Assembly: GCA_020355945.1 (NCBI GenBank)
Contig: CP070627.1
Span: 8,464,765-8,472,432 of the forward strand
Reading direction: 5' to 3'
DNA: 7,668 bases
DNA from: Candidatus Aminicenantota bacterium
GTDB taxonomy: Bacteria; Acidobacteriota; Aminicenantia; UBA2199
The notes beneath the pieces are model-generated. The model made no database searches, was not told the DNA's origin, and was given only the letters and a program-made list of their open reading frames with translations. The position numbers and the translations under genes were made by a program. The first letter of the stretch is position 1. Every line of letters starts with the position of its first letter. Shown here in pieces: positions 1 to 3,996 of the stretch.

Positions 1-1671
1 CTCTATTTGCGCATCGGAGGAATAACCGGTGTCATCTACGGCAATGTGCGTTTGCTGCATGCGCCAAAACCTTCCAAAACCAAAAAAAGCAGCGAAACAG
101 TAAAAGAAGAAAAATATGACGCCGTGTTTTTTAAAGGCATTCCTCCCCGGTGGCTGATGGTTTCTTACAAAGATAAAATTGAAATGACCGGCGACCTTGA
201 AATGAAACCCTTTTTTATGCATTTTGCCAAACGAACCCCTGAAGAATTGAAAAAAGATTCTTCCCTCTATTTTGAGTTCAAGGAGTTCCGCATCAATGAA
301 AACCGGAGAATTACAGCCAAAATCGTGGTTCCTTACATGATGGGACTGCCAACGCTTCCCTTAAAACGCTTTACAGTCCGACGAGGCGCCTGGTCAGACC
401 GAACCCTGCTGGCATTTAGAAATATCAATTACTCAGGCGTGGACGGCCTATCAGCATCGTTTTATTTACGGCTGAGAGAAAAATTTTTAAAAGGCGATCA
501 TGATATCAAATTGTATGAACGGAAATTGTTTGGCTTAGAAGGTCCAAAACGCGGCGTTCTTTTTTCAGGAAAAAGCGAACTCCTGGCAAAAAACAAAAAA
601 TTACTGGAAATGTCTACGCTGTGGAATTCCGGCGAAGAATCCTTTAATATCCGGTTAAGCCATCGTCTGGATTTCAAATATTTGAGTTACGCCTTTACCC
701 AAATTGTCAGCGGGCAAAAGAAGCGGCCCACCTTTGTCGAGTTTTCTTCGGATTTGACGATAAAAAAACTAAAAATAATCGTACCACGATTTCAATTTAC
801 CCACGATTGGGAAAAAAGCTATTCCTATAGGCTTTCTACCCCTTTGAGCCTGGTGAAAAATTTGAATTTGAATTTCAGTTGGCAGCGAAGAATAATAAGG
901 GATAATTACCGGTCAGACACGTCTGACTTTACCACTTCACTGCATTTTAATGCCTCGTTGTTTTCCGTATCTTCCAATTATAATTTTTCTAAAAATTTAC
1001 TGGAAGCAGCAGTCAGGAAAAATTTTTCCGTCAATATGCGGCTAAAACCACTGCAGTTTCTTATGAATAATATTTCCATGGATATTTCTACTTTTTTTAT
1101 GTTTTCTTCACTGCCTTACGGTGACCAAACGCTGTCGAGAACATCCCCGGGTATCAATTTTGCCATCCGTTCGGCAGGAGCACTGATGCCCCTGGGTTTT
1201 AATTTAATACCCACCTTTACCTTTAACCACCTGTGGGACAAACAAGATAACCAGGAACAAGGATTCACGGATTTTAATTATTCCATATCCCTGCAAAAGG
1301 AAATTGGTAAATTCACGGGGTCGGTGGATTACGCACTGGCATCACGCTACCGGGTAGACAACTTCTGGATCGAAGGCAGCAGCAGGCAAAATCTCAATCT
1401 CAATCTTCAACTAAAAGACCTAAAAAACTACTCGTTTTTGCTGCGCTTTTATTACAATAATAACCTGGACCTGGAAAATATATCTTTTACCGGTCAATGG
1501 AACCTTCCCTATGATCTGCGCTTTTCTTCTTTCCTGCTTTTTTACAACCGGGAAAAGAAATTCCAGACCCTGGAGGTGTTTATCGAGAAAACCTTCAAAA
1601 AAAGAATAAAAATTCAAGGAGGCTACTCATTAGCATTAAAGCGATTTTTTATAAAATTTTTAACCCTCTGA
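1..1671 (+). CDS. Outer-membrane beta-barrel protein, LptD/OstA-like C-terminal part (5' partial)
   Basis: The reading frame is open from the first base, so the true start lies left of the window; 556 codons are visible and end in TGA at 1669-1671. An internal TTG at 7 has no ribosome site and is not a credible start. Residues about 6-18 (GGITGVIYGNVRLL) resemble the end of an OstA/LptA-type periplasmic beta-jellyroll. Residues about 90-125, with a VPY at 110-112 and GLP at 115-117, resemble the plug-to-barrel junction of LptD. From about residue 130 onward the chain is a series of 10-14 residue amphipathic strands rich in Phe, Tyr, Asn and Ser with short polar turns, typical of a transmembrane beta-barrel. 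LptD inserts lipopolysaccharide into the outer membrane. The barrel reading is fairly secure; the LptD assignment is inference, and another outer-membrane porin or assembly protein is possible. The final strand ends in Leu rather than the usual Phe or Trp. The gene overlaps the next one by 43 nt, which suggests co-transcription. Confidence 0.6.
   Translation, partial: LYLRIGGITGVIYGNVRLLHAPKPSKTKKSSETVKEEKYDAVFFKGIPPRWLMVSYKDKIEMTGDLEMKPFFMHFAKRTPEELKKDSSLYFEFKEFRINENRRITAKIVVPYMMGLPTLPLKRFTVRRGAWSDRTLLAFRNINYSGVDGLSASFYLRLREKFLKGDHDIKLYERKLFGLEGPKRGVLFSGKSELLAKNKKLLEMSTLWNSGEESFNIRLSHRLDFKYLSYAFTQIVSGQKKRPTFVEFSSDLTIKKLKIIVPRFQFTHDWEKSYSYRLSTPLSLVKNLNLNFSWQRRIIRDNYRSDTSDFTTSLHFNASLFSVSSNYNFSKNLLEAAVRKNFSVNMRLKPLQFLMNNISMDISTFFMFSSLPYGDQTLSRTSPGINFAIRSAGALMPLGFNLIPTFTFNHLWDKQDNQEQGFTDFNYSISLQKEIGKFTGSVDYALASRYRVDNFWIEGSSRQNLNLNLQLKDLKNYSFLLRFYYNNNLDLENISFTGQWNLPYDLRFSSFLLFYNREKKFQTLEVFIEKTFKKRIKIQGGYSLALKRFFIKFLTL
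1616..1622 (+). promoter_or_regulatory. Perfect Shine-Dalgarno sequence that sets an ATT start
   Basis: AAGGAGG lies inside the 3' end of the barrel gene. Six bases (CTACTC) separate it from ATT at 1629, which opens the lipoprotein frame. There is no ATG, GTG or TTG at normal spacing. The later in-frame candidates (TTG at 1719, ATG at 1731) have no ribosome site and would remove the signal peptide. Confidence 0.6.
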
Positions 1672-2144
1672 TTTCACACCTGGAGACGATAACGGTAACA
1701 TTTTTAACCTGTGTTCTATTGGTATCCACTATGGGGTGTGGTGTAAAAATGGAGCAGCTGCCCGTACTCAGTTACCCCTATGTATCTGAAATTGAATTTT
1801 TAAAAGAGGTTAAAAATATCAACGGTAAAGCCAAAAAAACACGATTTGATCGGGATCGGATCACTTCTCCCTTCTGCTTTTTCCTGAAAATAAAAGAAAT
1901 CGAGAATAACGGCACCCTGGCAGTAGTTTTTTATGAGAATTCCAATGACAGTAATAAAAAAGTGGCGGAAAGAACCTTTTATTTTGGCAAGCCCGGGAAA
2001 TATTATGAATATATCATCTTTTTCGATCAGGTTGACGGTTTAAACCCCGGGGATTATCGGTATGCGGTTTTTTTAAATCAGCATCTTCTTTATGAAGGTG
2101 AATTAAGAATAAATAAACCCCCCATTCCAAATTCCAAATCCTAA
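1629..2144 (+). CDS. Small probable lipoprotein with a rare ATT start
   Basis: From ATT at 1629 the frame encodes 171 residues. The N-terminus has lysines at 4 and 9, a hydrophobic stretch at about residues 20-32 (TITVTFLTCVLLV) and then STMGC with Cys37, a lipobox-like site although Thr and Met at -3 and -2 are not consensus. The mature part of about 135 residues is beta-rich with alternating hydrophobic and charged residues. It closes with GDYRYAVFLNQ and LYEGELRI, which look like the last strands of an Ig-like beta-sandwich. I do not recognise the family. The start was chosen for the perfect Shine-Dalgarno sequence 6 nt upstream and because later starts would leave no signal peptide. The gene overlaps the barrel gene by 43 nt, so both are probably expressed together, and an envelope role is likely. 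A partner role beside an LptD-like barrel is tempting, but nothing in the sequence proves it. The last residues (about PIPNSKS) are encoded by a 7-bp repeat, so the C-terminal tail may have been created by repeat expansion. Confidence 0.7.
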   Translation: MSIKAIFYKIFNPLISHLETITVTFLTCVLLVSTMGCGVKMEQLPVLSYPYVSEIEFLKEVKNINGKAKKTRFDRDRITSPFCFFLKIKEIENNGTLAVVFYENSNDSNKKVAERTFYFGKPGKYYEYIIFFDQVDGLNPGDYRYAVFLNQHLLYEGELRINKPPIPNSKS

Positions 2145-2151
2145 ATTCCAA
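2124..2151. repeat. 7-bp tandem repeat, four units
   Basis: Units are ATTCCAA (2124-2130), ATTCCAA (2131-2137), ATCCTAA (2138-2144, two changes) and ATTCCAA (2145-2151). The divergent third unit supplies the TAA stop of the lipoprotein gene. Such heptamer runs are short simple-sequence repeats usually found between genes. Confidence 0.8.
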
Positions 2152-2166
2152 ACAATTTTGAAACGC

Positions 2167-2231
2167 CACAGGTAGCATGTTCCAGGTGAGACAACAGGAT
2201 AATCTCCGGCACCCGGAACACGCACCCTGTG
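2167..2231. other. 65-nt imperfect palindrome / long hairpin
   Basis: Arms 2167-2188 and 2210-2231 pair in one register with no bulges: 18 of 22 positions are Watson-Crick. The blocks are CACAGG/CCTGTG, GC/GC, TGTTCC/GGAACA and GGTG/CACC, separated by mismatches only. The 21-nt middle can add AGA/TCT (2189-2191 with 2203-2205). No T-run follows on either strand, so it is not a standard intrinsic terminator. It could be a structured RNA, a processing site after the lipoprotein gene, or a copy of an extragenic palindromic repeat. I recognise no known family. Confidence 0.6.
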
Positions 2232-2389
2232 ACCAGCAGCCATTGTTTATGTTAACTAAGGAGGTTGTTACGGCCTAGTCTTACAAAAAAGGCAAGCAAT
2301 TTAAATGCCATAAAAAATGATAAAAAGTGTCCTGTTTAATGGACAAAGTCCTAAAAATATCACATGATTCAAAGATTGCATTGAACCTT
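2232..2389. other. AT-rich intergenic stretch without a recognisable gene
   Basis: No convincing coding frame is visible. It contains an orphan consensus Shine-Dalgarno sequence, AAGGAGGT at 2258-2265, with no start codon at usable spacing. It also has small hairpins: GCCT/AGGC at 2273-2276 and 2290-2293, and TGTCC/GGACA at 2328-2332 and 2341-2345 with an 8-nt loop. None has a clear function. Confidence 0.4.
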
Positions 2390-2506
2390 ATTTCCAATAG
2401 GAAATATTATTTCCTAATTGGTATCATAAGAAAAATATATTTCCTTTAAGATTGGATAGGGGAAATATAATTTCCTATTTGAAAAATGGATTACCGGAAA
2501 TTTTTC
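2390..2506. promoter_or_regulatory. Array of GGAAAT/ATTTCC palindromes upstream of the trpS promoter (operator-like)
   Basis: ATTTCC occurs at 2390, 2409, 2439 and 2470, and its complement GGAAAT at 2400, 2461 and 2496: seven copies in about 112 bp. Two pairs form clear palindromes with a 3-bp centre: TAGGAAAT-ATT-ATTTCCTA (2398-2416, perfect; extends to CCAAT/ATTGG at 2394-2421 with one extra A) and GGAAAT-ATA-ATTTCC (2461-2475, perfect). A degenerate pair lies between them at about 2430-2444, and a partial one at 2496-2506. Centres at about 2407, 2437 and 2468 are 30-31 bp apart, near three helical turns, so proteins bound there would face the same side. The last copy abuts the -35 box, an activator-like position. 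The sites look like binding sites for a dimeric regulator; which one is unknown. Confidence 0.5.
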
Positions 2507-2508
2507 AT

Positions 2509-2537
2509 TTGAATCCTACTGAAATTTTGCATATAAT
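2509..2537 (+). promoter_or_regulatory. Sigma-70-type promoter for trpS
   Basis: The -35 box is TTGAAT (2509-2514, 4 of 6 to TTGACA), followed by a 17-bp spacer and a perfect -10 box TATAAT (2532-2537). Transcription would start near 2544, giving a leader of about 94 nt before the trpS ATG. The palindrome array lies immediately upstream. No T-box motif is present in the leader. Confidence 0.65.
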
Positions 2538-2637
2538 ATATAGTCACTAGCATTTCTTGTTGTAAAATGTCTCAACAGGGATGTAAAGTTACCTGCTGTC
2601 AGGAGAAGCTAATGTCATATTGAATTGGAGTTGAAAA

Positions 2638-3681
2638 ATGAGTATGTATCACGATGCAAAAGGATATTTAACTTACAAAAACCCGGAGGGGAAGATTCGT
2701 ACTTTTTCCGGGATACAGCCTTCCGGTGAGATTCATATCGGCAACTATTTGGGTGCGATTTCCAATTGGGTGACGTTTATGGATGATTATCAATGCCTGT
2801 TCTGTATTGTTGACTATCATGCCGCCACTATTTTTTATGATCCCAAGGAGATGCAGCAGCGGGTGTTTGATGCAGCAGTTGCCAATATTGCCGCAGGCCT
2901 GGACCCTGAAAAATGTATCATTTTTGTCCAGGGTGAGGTACCAGAGCACACTGAACTGGCCTGGATTTTCAACACAGTAACCCCTTTTGGTGACCTGGCC
3001 CGCATGACCCAGTTTAAACAAAAATCTAAAGAGCATGAGGACAATATTAATGTGGGACTTTTTACCTATCCCGTACTTCAAGCCTCTGATATCCTTCTCT
3101 ACAAAGCCAGTGCCGTACCAGTAGGTGAAGACCAGGTCCAGCATATTGAATTGGCCAGGGAGATCGCCCGGAAGTTTAATGCCCGTTATGGAGATGTCTT
3201 CCCTGAATGTCAGGCTTATGTGACAGAAGCCAAACGGATCATGGGTTTGGATGGAGAAAATAAAATGTCCAAAAGCCTGGGCAACACCATTGGTCTCCTG
3301 GAATCTCCTAAAGATACCTGGAAAAAATTAGCACCGGCAAAAACCGACTTACGTCGAAAACGGCGGACAGACCCCGGGGTCCCGGAGGATTGTAATATTT
3401 TCACCAGTTACCACCTGTACTTTTCTTCCCCGGAGGATTTGGCCTGGGTAAGGCAAGGGTGTACCACAGCCGGTATCGGCTGCCTGGATTGTAAAAAAAG
3501 ACTGGCTGAAAACATGGAGAAAGTTCTCGAACCGATCAGGAAAAAAGCCGAAGACTTACAAACCCATCCCGACATCGTCCATGATGTTTTAACCAAAGGA
3601 GCCCGGACCGCAAAGGAAATAGCAGGACCGGTTATGGAAGAAGTTCGTTCGGCTATGGGTTTAAAACGTCCCACCAGCTAA
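2638..3681 (+). CDS. trpS: Tryptophanyl-tRNA synthetase, iron-sulfur (Thermotoga-like) type
   Basis: This cytoplasmic class I synthetase joins tryptophan to tRNA-Trp using ATP. The 347-residue length is normal for bacterial TrpRS. Visible motifs are SGIQPSG (24-30), the HIGH-type signature HIGN (33-36), the tryptophan-pocket and dimer segment VGEDQVQHIELAREIARKFN (162-181) and KMSKS (209-213). About 22 residues precede the usual start of the catalytic fold, a modest N-terminal extension. Four cysteines, Cys252, Cys275, Cys282 and Cys285, are spaced C-x22-C-x6-C-x2-C in the C-terminal anticodon-binding region. This is the spacing I know from Thermotoga maritima TrpRS, which carries a [4Fe-4S] cluster. 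The ATG at 2638 follows GGAG (2627-2630) with a 7-nt spacer. The gene appears monocistronic: it has its own promoter, about 490 bp of non-coding DNA before it and 315 bp after it. No trp biosynthesis genes are near. Confidence 0.97.
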   Translation: MSMYHDAKGYLTYKNPEGKIRTFSGIQPSGEIHIGNYLGAISNWVTFMDDYQCLFCIVDYHAATIFYDPKEMQQRVFDAAVANIAAGLDPEKCIIFVQGEVPEHTELAWIFNTVTPFGDLARMTQFKQKSKEHEDNINVGLFTYPVLQASDILLYKASAVPVGEDQVQHIELAREIARKFNARYGDVFPECQAYVTEAKRIMGLDGENKMSKSLGNTIGLLESPKDTWKKLAPAKTDLRRKRRTDPGVPEDCNIFTSYHLYFSSPEDLAWVRQGCTTAGIGCLDCKKRLAENMEKVLEPIRKKAEDLQTHPDIVHDVLTKGARTAKEIAGPVMEEVRSAMGLKRPTS

Positions 3682-3682
3682 A

Positions 3683-3698
3683 TGCCTCCGGCAGCCAG
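3683..3698. repeat. TGCCTCCGGC extragenic element, copy 1
   Basis: TGCCTCCGGCAGCCAG begins 2 bp after the trpS stop codon and matches copy 2 at 3783-3798 in 14 of 16 positions. A small hairpin follows, CATGC-GGC-GCATG (3699-3711), and then GACCCTTTT. This could act as a weak terminator for trpS, but the T-run is only four bases. From memory, similar GC-rich CCTCCGGCGG-type elements recur between genes in various bacteria; I cannot verify that here. Confidence 0.45.
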
Positions 3699-3767
3699 CA
3701 TGCGGCGCATGGACCCTTTTAGGTTTGAGATGATTTGAACACTGGAAAACGCCGCGACCGTGAATAG

Positions 3768-3822
3768 GGAGCACCAGCATGGTGCCTCCGGCGGGCAGGG
3801 GCTCTTTTTAAAAAAACCGCCG
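3768..3822. repeat. TGCCTCCGGC element copy 2 with flanking hairpins
   Basis: The second copy, TGCCTCCGGCGGGCAG (3783-3798), lies exactly 100 bp after the first. Its left part forms a hairpin GGA-GCACC / GGTGC-C-TCC (3768-3775 with 3781-3789, 5-nt loop, one bulged C). Its right part can form CGGCGG/CCGCCG (3789-3794 with 3817-3822) around a loop containing TTTTT followed by A7. The two stems share base 3789 and compete slightly. The element may serve as a terminator or an insulator between trpS and the next promoter. Confidence 0.4.
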
Positions 3823-3859
3823 TGAAGCATCTGCACCCCGCAAAAATTTTTTACTGGTA

Positions 3860-3888
3860 TTTACAAAACTCTCATTTTATGTTATAAA
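3860..3888 (+). promoter_or_regulatory. Sigma-70-type promoter for the large secreted protein
   Basis: TTTACA (3860-3865, 5 of 6) and TATAAA (3883-3888, 5 of 6) are separated by 17 bp. The predicted start near 3895 gives a leader of about 100 nt. An ATTTCCTAA copy (3892-3900), identical to 9 bases of the first trpS palindrome, covers the predicted start site. Confidence 0.6.
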
Positions 3889-3904
3889 GTAATTTCCTAA
3901 CTGA

Positions 3905-3940
3905 AACAACAGCATTTGCGAAAACAGTAACGCAGTTGTT
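3905..3940 (+). promoter_or_regulatory. Hairpin in the 5' leader of the secreted-protein mRNA
   Basis: AACAAC (3905-3910) pairs with GTTGTT (3935-3940) and TGCG (3917-3920) with CGCA (3931-3934). A 6-nt bulge lies on the left side and the loop is 10 nt. It would sit near the 5' end of the transcript, where it could protect against decay or form part of a regulator. I could not match it to a known riboswitch. Confidence 0.35.
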
Positions 3941-3996
3941 ATCCCTGGTAGATGGCCACAAGGCAGCGGCTTCACGTTTAAAAAAAGGAGACCAAA

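Noticed and set aside
1719..2144. Lipoprotein gene starting at TTG 1719 (141 residues)
   Set aside because: No Shine-Dalgarno sequence precedes it and it would cut off the hydrophobic signal segment; the ATT start at 1629 explains both better.
2381..2410. Second promoter, TTGAAC with TATTAT at 18-bp spacing
   Set aside because: Weaker boxes than 2509-2537, and its -10 falls inside the palindrome; AT-rich DNA gives such matches easily.
2390..2506. CRISPR-like array
   Set aside because: The repeated unit is a short palindromic hexamer pair with degenerate copies, not direct repeats of 23-37 bp with unique spacers, and no cas genes are near.
2544..2637. T-box or Trp-codon attenuator upstream of trpS
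   Set aside because: No AGGGTGGNACCGCG-type T-box sequence, no terminator hairpin with T-run, and no Trp codons in the short leader frame.
2668..3144. Long minus-strand open frame antisense to trpS (158 codons)
   Set aside because: It lies wholly inside a certain trpS gene, shows no recognisable motifs and has no ribosome site; it is a shadow of trpS codon use.
3699..3720. Strong intrinsic terminator for trpS
   Set aside because: The stem is only 5 bp and the T-run four bases, separated from the stem; at best a weak terminator.
3889..3990. c-di-GMP-I (GEMM) riboswitch in the leader of the secreted-protein gene
   Set aside because: ACGCA and ATGGC fragments are present, but the conserved GCAAACC and ACGCAAAGCC cores and the GGGTTGCC-type end are not, so I could not assign it.
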